Shown here in pieces: positions 8,289 to 18,018 of a stretch of DNA of 64,000 nt. Both the position numbers and the translations under genes were made by a program. Source of the stretch: Collinsella ureilytica. GTDB lineage: Bacteria; Actinomycetota; Coriobacteriia; Coriobacteriales; Coriobacteriaceae. Within the stretch, counting starts at the first letter, position 1. The number at the start of each line of letters is the position of its first letter. Under the pieces are notes generated by a model. The model did not search any database. It saw only the letters and a program-made list of their open reading frames with translations, and was not told where the DNA came from. The stretch covers positions 62,001 through 126,000 of the forward strand of contig NZ_JAIMFO010000008.1 of the NCBI RefSeq assembly GCF_019795105.1. The letters are read 5' to 3'.

Positions 8289-8435
8289 TCCTTATCCCTT
8301 CATCTCTGTTCGTTGGCCATTGCAAGCTGGGATGCGGATGCAATGACACCGAACTACCACGGTACCGGGCGGCTCTATCAGAATCGCCCGGGAAACCGGC
8401 TTCGGACATACGCCGAAACCGGTTAGCGGTACGCC

Positions 8436-8723
8436 TTAGGCCTGCGTACCAAAGATCTCAATCGTGTCGCCCTCACGGAGGGTGACAATGGCCTTCTTCC
8501 AGGAGCGGGTTTTGCCAGCAACATAGCGCACGCGCTTAATCTTGGGCTTAACACGCAGCGTGTTAACACGTACGACCTTGACGTTGAAGATCTCCTCAAC
8601 GGCATCTTTGATCTGGAACTTGTTCGCATCCTTAGCCACCTCAAAGGTGTAGCGATTGTTCTCCATCAAAGCGTAGGTGTTCTCAGAAATAATCGGACGA
8701 ATGATCACGTTGTGTGCGTTCAT
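8436..8723 (-). CDS. rplW: 50S ribosomal protein L23
   Basis: 95 residues, IIRPISENTYALMENNRYTFEVAKDANK (in parts) and the basic RVKPKIKRVRYVAGK loop. L23 lies at the exit of the tunnel and is the docking site for trigger factor and SRP. The start overlaps the rplD stop by a few bases, indicating coupling. Confidence 0.98.
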   Translation of the reverse strand: MNAHNVIIRPIISENTYALMENNRYTFEVAKDANKFQIKDAVEEIFNVKVVRVNTLRVKPKIKRVRYVAGKTRSWKKAIVTLREGDTIEIFGTQA

Positions 8724-9349
8724 TATGCAAGCACCTCCCCGAAGTGCATCGCGACGTCTGCAGGCATCAGAAGAGCTGCATTGTTCACGAGGTCGTAGGT
8801 GTTTGCCTCATCCGGCGTAATGATGAACGTACGGGGGATATTGCGGAAGGAGAGATAGGCGTTCATATCGTCCTCACGCACAATAATGGTGAGGCGCTTG
8901 CCCTCAAGACCAAGAGCCTTGAGCAGGGCAACGGCTGCCTTTGTGGAAGGCTTCTCAAAGCCATAATCATCCACGAGTACAAGCTCAGCGTCGCGCACCT
9001 TTGCAGAAAGGGCGGAGCGCATAGCAAGCTTGACCTCCTTATTGTTCATCTGCTTGGCATAGGAGCGGGGCTTCGGAGCGAAGACCACACCACCATGGCG
9101 CCACTGCGGAGAGCGAATCGAGCCCTGGCGAGCACGACCGGTTCCCTTCTGCCGCCACGGCTTCTTGCCACCACCGGAGACCTCGCCCCGGGTCTTGGCA
9201 GACTGCGTACCCTGACGCCAGCAAGCCTGCTGCAGGGTAACGATATGGTGCATGATCTGGGCATTCGGCTTAATACCAAAGACGCCCTCAGCGAGCTCGA
9301 CCTCAGAGGCCTTCTTGCCCTCGCTGTTCTTTACTTCGAACTTAGACAT
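8723..9349 (-). CDS. rplD: 50S ribosomal protein L4
   Basis: 208 residues. The tunnel-lining extension with SAKTRGEVSGGGKKPWRQK and GTGRARQGSIRSPQWRHGGV is intact. In E. coli L4 also represses the S10 operon by binding its leader; here the first gene is rplC, and a structured leader is present upstream of rplC (10010-10061), so an analogous loop is conceivable but not shown. Confidence 0.98.
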   Translation of the reverse strand: MSKFEVKNSEGKKASEVELAEGVFGIKPNAQIMHHIVTLQQACWRQGTQSAKTRGEVSGGGKKPWRQKGTGRARQGSIRSPQWRHGGVVFAPKPRSYAKQMNNKEVKLAMRSALSAKVRDAELVLVDDYGFEKPSTKAAVALLKALGLEGKRLTIIVREDDMNAYLSFRNIPRTFIITPDEANTYDLVNNAALLMPADVAMHFGEVLA

Positions 9350-9369
9350 GTGGTGTATCTCCTTTGCCC

Positions 9370-9990
9370 TTAGGCCATACGGACGGCAACAAGGCCGTTC
9401 TTGGCACCGGGGACCGCACCCTTAACAAGGATGAGGTTCTGCTCGGTATCGATGCGGACAACGGAAAGGTTCTTCACGGTCACGCGCTCATTACCCATGT
9501 GGCCAGCCATCTTCACGCCCTTAAGAACGCGAGCAGGATAGGCGCACTGACCAATGGAGCCGGAGTGACGCTTGAAGTGAGAGCCGTGGGTCATAGGACC
9601 GCGACGCTGACCCCAGCGCTTAATGCGACCCTGGAAGCCCTTACCCTTGGAGGTGCCGATAACATCTACCTTGGCGGTATCTTGGAAGTCCGCAACGGTG
9701 ACGACATCGCCTACCTTGTGCTCCTCGCCGGAGGCCACACGAACCTCACGGAGATAGCGAACGGGCTCGGTGCCAGCCTTTGCAAAGTGACCGGCCATAG
9801 GCTTGTTCACATGCTTGGGCTTCATGCCACCAAAACCAATCTGAACGGCGTCATAACCGTCCGTTGCCTCAGTTTTAACCTGCGAGACGGTGCAGGGGCC
9901 AGCCTGGATGACCGTGACGGGAACGATATTGTCGTTCTCATCCCAAACCTGGGTCATACCGATCTTGCGGCCGAGAATCATGCTGATCAT
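9370..9990 (-). CDS. rplC: 50S ribosomal protein L3, first gene of this operon
   Basis: 206 residues: [21 protein letters not shown] at the start, [22 protein letters not shown] as the central loop that reaches toward the peptidyl-transferase centre, and the family C-terminus. In nearly all bacteria rpsJ precedes rplC directly; here rpsJ is 8 kb away at the end of the str block, so rplC has become the operon head. The ATG at 9990 has an AGGA ribosome-binding site; an ATG three codons in is an alternative. Confidence 0.98.
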   Translation of the reverse strand: MISMILGRKIGMTQVWDENDNIVPVTVIQAGPCTVSQVKTEATDGYDAVQIGFGGMKPKHVNKPMAGHFAKAGTEPVRYLREVRVASGEEHKVGDVVTVADFQDTAKVDVIGTSKGKGFQGRIKRWGQRRGPMTHGSHFKRHSGSIGQCAYPARVLKGVKMAGHMGNERVTVKNLSVVRIDTEQNLILVKGAVPGAKNGLVAVRMA

Positions 9991-10009
9991 GCGCTGATCC
10001 TAACCTTCG

Positions 10010-10061
10010 GTGGTCTTAGGACAATGTGAGCGCCCCTTAGCGCTCGCCCCCAGCGGACCAC
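10010..10061 (-). promoter_or_regulatory. Structured 5' leader of the rplC operon
   Basis: Twenty bases upstream of rplC the minus strand can form an outer stem GTGGTC/GACCAC enclosing a perfect inner hairpin GAGCGC-taagg-GCGCTC (inner arms at 10028-10033 and 10040-10045). Ribosomal leaders of this kind often bind an operon-encoded protein such as L4. The remaining gap to the ATPase gene (10062-10264) shows no gene; a TTGCGC/TATCTT pair with 16-bp spacing near 10090-10120 is a possible promoter. Confidence 0.35.
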
Positions 10062-10264
10062 TGTTGACGTGCGTGCCCGTAGGCGAAAGATAACCTGAAT
10101 TGTGCGCGGCGCAACCCTTGAGCACACGCGAGCTACAGGAAGAATCCTCCCCAATCGAGGCACAGCCTGACAAGTATACACGCAGCCGGGCGTTTAGCTC
10201 CATCTCCACAATCCCACCATGCAAGGGATGGCTGCTCGAGCAAGCAAACGACGATGCCGGGCGA

Positions 10265-12385
10265 TTACGCCTCAGCTCGAAGCGTATACGGACGAGCATT
10301 TCTGAGCGAGAAGGCCACCGTTGACCCGTTATGAATAATCGAGCTTGCCTGAGGAGAGAGCACTCCTGTGACACCTCCGGCTAAAAGCGCTGAGTTTAAG
10401 GCAATGACCTGAACAAATGAGGCATCCATGCGGCGAGTAAGCTCAGAAGAGAGCTTTCTCAGGCGCACGAGAGACTCCAGATCTCCCCCGGTAAGCGTAA
10501 TATCGGCAACCTCTTTGGCAATAGCCGTACCCGACCCCATCGCGATGCCAACGTGGGCGGCTGAAAGCGCGGGGGAATCGTTAATACCATCGCCCACCAT
10601 GATGACGCGGCGTCCCGCTGCGCACAGCCGCTCAACAATCTCGTGCTTATCCTCGGGCATGAGATCTGCCCGGCAGTCATCAATACCAACCGCCGCTGCG
10701 ACGCGCGCGGCCGCCTGCTCACTATCCCCGGTGAGCATAACAATGTGCTCGATGCCAGCATCTCTCAGCTCACGCAGAGCCTGGGCAGCACCTGCCTTAA
10801 TCGGGTCATCAATACCAATGGCACCGCAGAGCTCACCATCAACTGCAAGGTACAGTACCGAAAGGCCGTGCAAATCTCGAGCAATAGCCGTGCGTGCCTC
10901 TTGAGGGATCACGACCGCTTCGTCTTCGATAACAAAGTGCTCAGACCCAATAACGGCGCGCTTACCATCGAGCGAGCTCGCAATGCCGTGTGCGACCAGG
11001 TATTCCACCTCAGCATGGCGCTCCCGGTGCTTTAAGCCTGCACGAGCAGCAGCATTCACAACTGCACGAGCTGCAGGATGAGGGAAGTGCTCCTCAAGAC
11101 AGGCGGCAAAGCGCAAAACCTCTGTGCGCGTCCAACCGCCAAACGCTAAGACCTCAACCACCTTTGGTGTGGCCTCCGTTAAGGTACCGGTCTTATCAAA
11201 TACAATGGTATCCGCCGTAGCCATCGCCTCAAAATGCTTAGATCCCTTAACCGTAAAGCCCTCGCGCGCACTCTGACTCATAGCTGAAAGCACCGAAATT
11301 CCACCCACAAGCTTGAGGGCACATGAGTAGTCAACCATCAGTGCTGCCGACGTACGCTCAAGTGAGCGGGTCGTCAGCGCTACAACGCCTGCCAACAAAA
11401 AGTTCCATGGAACAATCTGGTCTGCCAAGCTTTCGCGGCGCAGCAGCGCCTCGGCCTTTAGCGCTTCAGATCGCTCAACGAGATTCACAATCGAGCGCAC
11501 CTTCGTATCAGCTGCGGCCGAACGCACGCGCACATAGGCCTCGCCATCCTCAACGGCTGTGCCAGCAAACACATCATCGCCAACACTTCGCTCAACCGCC
11601 AGCGGCTCGCCGGTGAGCGATGCCTGGTTCACCATGGCAAGACCGCGCTCAATCACCCCGTCAACCGGAACGGGCATGCCGGTGCGCACGACAATCAAAT
11701 CACCCGGGACCAAATCTTTGGCAGCAACACGCTCTTCTGCTGCACCTCTCAAATCAGGGTCTCCGACAGGGATACGCGTGGCGTAATCTGGAATATCAAG
11801 CAGCGAGTAGATGAGCTCATGTTCTGAAGTTGCCCGTGCATAGTCTTCAAGCAACTCACCTAAGCCTAACAACAACATGGTGCTACCAGCAGTTGCAGGA
11901 TCTCCCTTGATGAATGAAATACCAATCGCTGCTGCGTCCAAAACCGGCACATCGAGCCTGCCGGCAACAAGTGATCGCAGAGCCTCTGCCACATACGCTC
12001 GATAGTTCCAAAGCGCAAAAAGGACTCCCAGAGGCGCGGGCAAAAACCATCGGCGTGCCACATAGCCACCAACTAAATTGGCAATATCAATCATGAGATT
12101 ATTCGTACGCGGGGCAAGAGCAACCGAAAAGTCTGCACGAGCTGCCTCAATGGATGCAGCATCCACCGCTGCGATGCATGCAAGCACGCACTCGCGATCA
12201 GCGAAGGCCTGTTCAGACCGATAGCAAACCGCAAGTGAGGCAGTGCGCGGATACACCTGCACCTGCTCAATGAGCGGATCTGCCATAAGCACACGCTCAA
12301 GCGCATCGATATCGCCCTCCGGTACCGAACCGGCAAGCTTGACGCGAATGCGCCCTGGAACCTCATGAATGATGGAGTAAAACAC
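10265..12385 (-). CDS. P1B-type heavy-metal translocating ATPase with SCA instead of CPC
   Basis: 706 residues, a membrane ion pump of the P1B family. Residues 1-70 form a ferredoxin-like HMA fold without the CxxC metal motif. TGE of the actuator is at 258-260, the phosphorylation motif DKTGTLT at 397-403, and the hinge GDGINDSPALSAAHVGIAMG near residue 605. The transmembrane metal site that is CPC in copper/zinc pumps reads DYSCALKL (Ser354-Cys355-Ala356), an uncommon variant, so the transported ion cannot be predicted from the classical rules. The upstream gene is a DUF6110 protein, a known companion of such pumps. Confidence 0.93.
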   Translation of the reverse strand: MFYSIIHEVPGRIRVKLAGSVPEGDIDALERVLMADPLIEQVQVYPRTASLAVCYRSEQAFADRECVLACIAAVDAASIEAARADFSVALAPRTNNLMIDIANLVGGYVARRWFLPAPLGVLFALWNYRAYVAEALRSLVAGRLDVPVLDAAAIGISFIKGDPATAGSTMLLLGLGELLEDYARATSEHELIYSLLDIPDYATRIPVGDPDLRGAAEERVAAKDLVPGDLIVVRTGMPVPVDGVIERGLAMVNQASLTGEPLAVERSVGDDVFAGTAVEDGEAYVRVRSAAADTKVRSIVNLVERSEALKAEALLRRESLADQIVPWNFLLAGVVALTTRSLERTSAALMVDYSCALKLVGGISVLSAMSQSAREGFTVKGSKHFEAMATADTIVFDKTGTLTEATPKVVEVLAFGGWTRTEVLRFAACLEEHFPHPAARAVVNAAARAGLKHRERHAEVEYLVAHGIASSLDGKRAVIGSEHFVIEDEAVVIPQEARTAIARDLHGLSVLYLAVDGELCGAIGIDDPIKAGAAQALRELRDAGIEHIVMLTGDSEQAAARVAAAVGIDDCRADLMPEDKHEIVERLCAAGRRVIMVGDGINDSPALSAAHVGIAMGSGTAIAKEVADITLTGGDLESLVRLRKLSSELTRRMDASFVQVIALNSALLAGGVTGVLSPQASSIIHNGSTVAFSLRNARPYTLRAEA

Positions 12386-12408
12386 GGGAACCCCCGTCTA
12401 AACAACAA

Positions 12409-12436
12409 CCGCGACACCACACGGGCGGTGTCGCGG
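12409..12436 (-). terminator. Intercistronic hairpin between DUF6110 gene and P-type ATPase
   Basis: Perfect 10-bp stem CCGCGACACC/GGTGTCGCGG with an 8-nt loop. On the minus strand it is followed by TTGTTGTTTAG. It may attenuate read-through into the ATPase gene, whose start is 24 bases downstream, or act as an mRNA stabiliser. Confidence 0.6.
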
Positions 12437-12487
12437 CTATAGGTGAGCACAGATCTACACAGTACTTCAGGCGACGGAAGGGTGTGC

Positions 12488-12748
12488 CTACTCGGCCTTG
12501 CCACCATCGACAACCGAAATAGCTTCTTCCTCAGCAGCGAGATACCCTGCCTCTGCCACTACATCATCAAGCTCAGCCTTGGCTTGCTCAACAATCTTTT
12601 CGTACTGCTTCTTGGCACGCATGCCAGATACAACGGCCTTTACCGCAAGCTCCTTGGCTGCATCGGTCTTGAGTGCCTGAGCACCAAGGGTTCCCAGCAA
12701 CACACCAACACCCACGAGGGAAAGATGTACCTTGGTGAATGGATTCAT
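12488..12748 (-). CDS. DUF6110 family small protein
   Basis: 86 residues: a hydrophobic segment at about residues 8-25 (VHLSLVGVGVLLGTLGAQAL), followed by a charged helix and an acidic tail. DUF6110 proteins typically lie beside P1B-type ATPases of the kind encoded just downstream, suggesting a membrane-bound accessory role; the molecular function is not known to me. The 102-nt gap to the ATPase holds a strong hairpin. Confidence 0.75.
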   Translation of the reverse strand: MNPFTKVHLSLVGVGVLLGTLGAQALKTDAAKELAVKAVVSGMRAKKQYEKIVEQAKAELDDVVAEAGYLAAEEEAISVVDGGKAE

Positions 12749-12891
12749 GATCGCGCCTTTCTCGAAGGGCTCGCGCCCGTTTGTATCCCTATTCGAACAT
12801 ACCTCTTCTCACCGGAATGCTACGGGCGACCCAACATTTTTAGCACACCCTGCACAAAATCCTCAGTTCACACAAACGAATACAGCGACCC

Positions 12892-14715
12892 TTAGAGTGT
12901 CCAGGTTGCACTTTCGCGCTGCAGCTCAACCATACGAGCAAAGAGCCCGCCTTGCGCGCGCAGCTCGCAGGGACTCCCCTCTTCAAGCACGCGACCGCCA
13001 TCAAGTACCACCACATGATCAGCATCGGCCACCGTGCGCATGCGATGTGCAATAACAATCACCGTCTTGTTTGCGAGCAAGCACGATAACGCCTCTTGTA
13101 CCTTAGTCTCACTCTCAACGTCCAAGCTGGCAGTCGCCTCATCCAAAAGCACAATGGGGGCATCTTTGAGCAAGGCTCGAGCGATTGAGATACGCTGACG
13201 CTCACCTCCTGAGAGCTTCGATCCATTCTCACCAATGAAGGTGTCATATCCTTCGGGCAAGCGCTCAACAAACTCATCGCAGTTGGCTGCAGCTGCTGCA
13301 GCTCGCACCTCTTCATCAGTTGCATCGCGTCTGCCCAGGCGAATATTGCCCATCACGGTATCGTCAAAGAGCACAACGTCTTGGAAGACCACGGCATAGT
13401 GGCCAAGCAAAACCTCTGGATCTACCTGAGCGATATCTACACCGCCCACAAGCACTCGACCGTCCTCGGGATCCCAGAAACGCGCCGCTAAGCGAGCGCA
13501 CGTTGACTTACCTGAACCAGAAGGTCCAACAAGCGCAGTAACCTCACCTTCTTTTGCAGTAAAGGAAATATCTTTGAGCACCTGCTGGCCAGCTGCCGCC
13601 ACAGATGCACCGGCGGGCTCCAGCTGAGTGCTCCGCTCAAGCATCTGGCTATCGGCAATTCCAGACCCAGTTTCGCCATAGGAGAAAGAAACATGCTCAA
13701 AGCACACATCATGGTTTTGAGGAGTGAAGCTCAAAGCTCCACCTGCCAGCGGCTCCTCTTGAATTGCCAGCATACGCGCAGCAGAGCTTCGTGATGCAAA
13801 GAGCTCAGTAATAAGCATGAGACACTGATCAAAGGGGGCATAGATACGAGAAACCACGAGCAGAAATCCAAAGAGCACCATGAAATCAATCTTGCCCTCT
13901 GCGATGAGGCTCAAGGCTACCAGAATGGTTGTCGGAAGACTTAGGCGCAGAATAATCATGGCCGATGTCACCACAATGCCGCTGATCACCTCAAGTGCAA
14001 AGCCTTCACGCTCGGAAGTGTCAATGGTTTGAGACAGAGCCTTCATATACCGAGCGCCCTGGTTTGTTGCTCGAATTTCACGTATGCAATCAATTGTCTC
14101 TTGAATCTCTTCAGCAGCTGCCACCTTCATTGCCCGTGCACGATTTTGAGCGGGTGCCAAGAGCTTGCGCAGGCCAAATAAGATGCCAAGTGCGATTGGA
14201 ATACTCCACAAGGCCGCAACCATGAGCTCGAAGTTATAAAACGCAAGCCCTACCGCTACGACCGCACTTGCAATGAGGGCACCAAAGAGCTGACCGAGTA
14301 CATGGCTATACGCATGCTCCATAATGGCAACATCGCCCATAATCGTCTCGGTAAGATCTGCCAAATCGCGATGGCCAAAAAACGACAAGGGGAGCTTACG
14401 CAGGCGCTCAGCCAGATGAATGCGTTGCGCGCCCGACTCTTCATAGACCACGCCATAGGTATAGGTATAGGCAAAAAGCTGAGCAACAAACAGAGCAAGC
14501 GCAAACACGACGAGCGCGATCAAGAATTGAGTCGGAGCAGGGAGACTCTCCCCTTGTGTCAGGTGGGCAATAAAGCCTTGCATAAGCAGGTATACCAGTG
14601 ACATGCCCGCCATAATGACCAAATTGGTGATGGTCGTCGTCAGTGTTCCCATCATGACATTTTTCACGCCATGATCCGTCATGGCATAGGTCTTTTTCAG
14701 ATGTGCGCCAATCAT
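12892..14715 (-). CDS. ABC exporter half-transporter (membrane plus ATPase), second of a pair
   Basis: 607 residues: an ABC type-1 exporter membrane domain with six predicted helices (residues about 20-310) and a C-terminal ATPase. Walker A GPSGSGKSTCARLA, signature LSGGERQRISIARALL, Walker B IVLLDEATASLD and the H-loop AHRMRTV are all intact. It begins one base after the end of the companion gene (14716-16548), so the two very likely form a heterodimer. Paired exporters under an AraC regulator resemble the YbtP/YbtQ and IrtA/IrtB siderophore systems and also peptide exporters; substrate is not determinable. Confidence 0.93.
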   Translation of the reverse strand: MIGAHLKKTYAMTDHGVKNVMMGTLTTTITNLVIMAGMSLVYLLMQGFIAHLTQGESLPAPTQFLIALVVFALALFVAQLFAYTYTYGVVYEESGAQRIHLAERLRKLPLSFFGHRDLADLTETIMGDVAIMEHAYSHVLGQLFGALIASAVVAVGLAFYNFELMVAALWSIPIALGILFGLRKLLAPAQNRARAMKVAAAEEIQETIDCIREIRATNQGARYMKALSQTIDTSEREGFALEVISGIVVTSAMIILRLSLPTTILVALSLIAEGKIDFMVLFGFLLVVSRIYAPFDQCLMLITELFASRSSAARMLAIQEEPLAGGALSFTPQNHDVCFEHVSFSYGETGSGIADSQMLERSTQLEPAGASVAAAGQQVLKDISFTAKEGEVTALVGPSGSGKSTCARLAARFWDPEDGRVLVGGVDIAQVDPEVLLGHYAVVFQDVVLFDDTVMGNIRLGRRDATDEEVRAAAAAANCDEFVERLPEGYDTFIGENGSKLSGGERQRISIARALLKDAPIVLLDEATASLDVESETKVQEALSCLLANKTVIVIAHRMRTVADADHVVVLDGGRVLEEGSPCELRAQGGLFARMVELQRESATWTL

Positions 14716-16548
14716 CTACGCTACACCTCCTGCAGGTTGTACGGGCTGCGTAGTTGCTTGCTTTGAGCTACGGGCAATTCTCCAGGTAGCCGCACGCTCG
14801 TAATCAGCCCACATCCGGGCATAGAGACCATCTTGAGCAAGCAGTTCATGGTGTGAGCCCGACTCTCGCACGCGACCCTGATCAATGACAATAATCTTGT
14901 CTGCTCGAACCACCGTAGAGAGGCGATGTGCAATCATGAGCACGGTACGACCAGCCGCCAACTTGCTCATAGCCTCTTGAATTAAGAGTTCATTTTCTGG
15001 ATCGGCAAAGGCAGTTGCCTCATCAAGCACCACGATAGGTGCATCTTTTAGGATGGCACGAGCCAGCAACACACGCTGAATCTCACCACCAGATAAATGA
15101 GCTCCCCCTGCTCCCAGCGGTGTATCAAGGCCATCGGGCAACTTCGCTACGATATCCTCACAGCGCGCCGCTGACAAAGCCTGAACAACCTCTTCGCGAG
15201 TTGCTCCCGGTTTTGCTGCGCGCACGTTCTCAAGCAAGCTCGTGCGAAATAGTCGATTACCTTGAAAGACAAAGGCCACGCTATCCATAAGCTGTGACTG
15301 GTCGAGATTGCGCACATCCGCACCTCCAACCAATACCCTGCCTTCGTCGGGATCCCAAAATCTTGGAACTAGGCTCGCGCAGGTTGTTTTTCCTCCACCA
15401 GAAGGCCCTACGAGCGCCACGGTTGAGGCGGGCTCGATCTCAAAGCTCAAATCGCTCAAGGCAGGATTGGTAGCGCCTTCGTAGGTATAGCTCACATGGT
15501 CAAAAACGATGCCATTGTCTTGCATGGTCTCTGTATGAGCTGCCTGCGACAATACAGGAGCATGCACAACCGCCGAGACGCGCTCCAAAGAAACCCCAGC
15601 CATCTGCGTCATTTTGCCTAAGAACATGAGGCGCAGCATGCTTGTTGGAATGATGGCAGAAAAGACTGCATAAAATGTCAGGTTCGCAAGAAAGAGACCG
15701 AGGTCTTGTTCATCCGGAGCGAGGAACAAAACTGTCGGGATCAAAAAGATCACAACACCATTAATTGCCGTCACTGCCACCGATTGAGGAACGCGGCAAT
15801 AGTCCACGGCATACTCACGCGCTATCTCAGAATACGCATTGATCGATTCATGAAAGACGCGGAAGGAAAAGACCGTTTGCTGAAACACTTTGAGCACCGG
15901 GATGCCACGAACATACTCGGTACCGGTTTTGTTCATAGCAACCAGGCTATCTTCATAGCGCTGCATGAATGCTGCGCCCGTGCCGCCCATCATCATCGAG
16001 ATGCCAATCAGTGAAATGACGATACTCACGAAGCAAGCAAGGCCAAGCCGCCAATCAAAGATGGCAAAGGTCACAAACATGCCCAAAATGAGTGTGATCG
16101 AACCCGCTGCATCGGGCAGATTGTGCGCCAGAAGCGTCTCGGTTTCTCCGGCACATCCATCAATCGTGCGGCGAAGCGCTCCTGAAGCATGTGATTCAAA
16201 ATAACCCAGCGGCACCTCTAAGAGATGCTCGGCAGATCGCCGTCGCATATTCGAAGCCGTTTTAAAGGCTGCAAGATGCGTACATAGAAGAGCAATGAGG
16301 TAGACGATGAGCGAGGCTGCAGAAAAGAGTAATGCGAGCCAGCCATACTGCGTACACCCAGCAGCCATCTCCCACTGCGGTGCAACTGCAAGCAGCTCTT
16401 TTGCCACAAACCAGATACAGATATATGGCCCCATGCCTAACAGCATCGAGATGGCAGAAAGAGCGCACCCCAGATAGGCGAAGGGTCGTCGCTCTCCTGC
16501 ATAATCAAGAAGCTGGGAAATGGAACCGCGCTCCTTTTTCCCTTTCAT
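14716..16548 (-). CDS. ABC exporter half-transporter (membrane plus ATPase), first of a pair
   Basis: 610 residues with the same layout as its partner: six-helix membrane domain, then Walker A GPSGGGKTTCASLV, signature LSGGEIQRVLLARAIL, Walker B IVVLDEATAFADPENE and H-loop AHRLSTV. The residue after the Walker B Glu context (DEATAFAD) is canonical, so both sites may be active. It is divergently oriented to the AraC-type regulator at 16778, the classic arrangement of a regulator and its target operon. Confidence 0.93.
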   Translation of the reverse strand: MKGKKERGSISQLLDYAGERRPFAYLGCALSAISMLLGMGPYICIWFVAKELLAVAPQWEMAAGCTQYGWLALLFSAASLIVYLIALLCTHLAAFKTASNMRRRSAEHLLEVPLGYFESHASGALRRTIDGCAGETETLLAHNLPDAAGSITLILGMFVTFAIFDWRLGLACFVSIVISLIGISMMMGGTGAAFMQRYEDSLVAMNKTGTEYVRGIPVLKVFQQTVFSFRVFHESINAYSEIAREYAVDYCRVPQSVAVTAINGVVIFLIPTVLFLAPDEQDLGLFLANLTFYAVFSAIIPTSMLRLMFLGKMTQMAGVSLERVSAVVHAPVLSQAAHTETMQDNGIVFDHVSYTYEGATNPALSDLSFEIEPASTVALVGPSGGGKTTCASLVPRFWDPDEGRVLVGGADVRNLDQSQLMDSVAFVFQGNRLFRTSLLENVRAAKPGATREEVVQALSAARCEDIVAKLPDGLDTPLGAGGAHLSGGEIQRVLLARAILKDAPIVVLDEATAFADPENELLIQEAMSKLAAGRTVLMIAHRLSTVVRADKIIVIDQGRVRESGSHHELLAQDGLYARMWADYERAATWRIARSSKQATTQPVQPAGGVA

Positions 16549-16777
16549 ACAATCCCCTTTCGATCATCCGTACGAACAGCTTGCGGACGCGGACGCATGC
16601 AAGGTTCCGCGCACAAACTCATCCCTTCTTTGCCACCCTATCCGCTTGTAAGTAACTCGTGTCGAACTTATCATGGTGAGTACAGAGTCTTGGTTTCAAC
16701 ACGCAAGATCGGTACGCCCCCGCAGTATCTCTGGACGAATCCGAAGGTCTTGACCGAAGAGCATTAAGGAGGCGGGA

Positions 16778-17775
16778 ATGAGAGACGTATCCAACACGCA
16801 ACTTATCTATCTGCCTCAGTTTGAGCAGCTCGGTCGTAATATCACCTCGACTCATACTGTGCACCAATGTGAAATGGATCCCGCCATTGGACTCGGGCGG
16901 GCGCAAGCGGTGCTGGCGGGACCATACTGCTGTATTACCGAACATAGCTTTACACCGCTTCACGACCTTGAGCTCACAGAGCTCATTCCGGAACCGTATG
17001 TGTGTATTTGTGAGTCAAGTGAAGCGTCCCTTACTGCCCTCGATGGTTTTCACATCTCAACGCATGAGTTTTCACACCGAGCCGAGGCGAGTCAGAATCG
17101 AACAACCTACGCATTTCAACAAACGGAAATCGGATCCCAGCGCGGCCCCTTACAGGCTGGCAAATTCTATTGCTCCCGCAGCATTGTTATTACGCAATCA
17201 TTTTTTGAGAACCTACACGAAACTATGGCGAAGAATTTGATGAGATATTTGACGCGTTTCAGCACGGTAGGTGGGGAGAAGAGGGTGAGCGTGCCATACG
17301 TAATGCCCTCGTAAGCAGCACAGCTTCTATGCTTTCCAAACCAGGAGCCGGTCTTCGCGCTGAAGGCATCGTGAACGCCCTCATAGCCGACCTCACAGAG
17401 GCTCTTCATGCAACAAAAACAGCTCAGGAGCATCTTGGGGATTCAGACCAAAAACGATTGATAGCAGAAGCAATTCAGTTGGTAGATCGCCTCATAGACA
17501 AGGGGGAGATCGTATCTATCGCAAGACTTGCCACCATGCTCTATGTCAGCAGAACACGGCTGTGCGCGATCTTTAGTGAAGAGATGGGCGTAGGCCTTGG
17601 AGCCTATATGCGCAAGCAACGCCTTGAGCGAGGCTCTGAGCTGCTCCTCGATATGAATCTGAGAATAGTCGATATTGCAGCGAGCCTCGGGTACCCAAGT
17701 CCCACCGCCTTTACCCAAGCCTTCACACAGATGTTTGGCCTCTCCCCAACCGCCTGGAGAAGGCAACACGCGTAA
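16778..17775 (+). pseudogene. AraC-family regulator split by a single frameshift
   Basis: The first frame (16778-17314) starts with an AAGGAGG site and encodes the N-terminal sensing region; the second frame encodes the C-terminal AraC-type double helix-turn-helix (ARLATMLYVSRTRLCAIFSEE and VDIAASLGYPSPTAFTQAF, ending SPTAWRRQHA). Reading the second frame upstream of 17329 continues sensibly as YGEEFDEIFDAFQHGRWGEEG back to about 17226, where the first frame reads FFENLHET. One missing base near 17218-17227 explains the break; restored length is about 332 residues, normal for the family. Either a recent inactivation, a sequencing error or (less likely) programmed frameshifting. It would control the divergent ABC pair. 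Confidence 0.8.
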
Positions 17776-17820
17776 GCATCTGGGCAAGCGGTTGAAGCGT
17801 TACCTAAGGGCTAAAGTAAA

Positions 17821-17850
17821 AGCGGCCACGGACCAGATGCCGTGACCGCT
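17821..17850 (-). terminator. Terminator of the str operon (after rpsJ)
   Basis: Stem AGCGGcCACGG/CCGTGaCCGCT with an 8-nt loop, followed on the minus strand by TTTTACTTTAG. It lies about 170 bases after the rpsJ stop. The same hairpin may also serve the converging AraC gene on the plus strand, although no U-tract follows there. Confidence 0.75.
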
Positions 17851-18018
17851 CCTGTAATCGTTCTACCCGCGTAACCGCAAAGCAGATACACGTTGAGCAG
17901 AAAGGGATGCGTTCACTTCCCGCTCAAAAGCAAGAAGCGCAAGGCTCCCGGACAATCATGTTCAAAGCAATACGAAGCCGAGAAAGCCCTGCGCTTACAA
18001 ACTACCTAAGACGCAGTT

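Noticed and set aside
7260-8426. 388-codon open frame on the plus strand
   Set aside because: Antisense to rplB and rpsS; shadow frame of highly conserved ribosomal genes.
10265-12385. Copper-exporting CopA assignment
   Set aside because: The CPC motif and N-terminal CxxC expected of CopA are absent; ion specificity left open.
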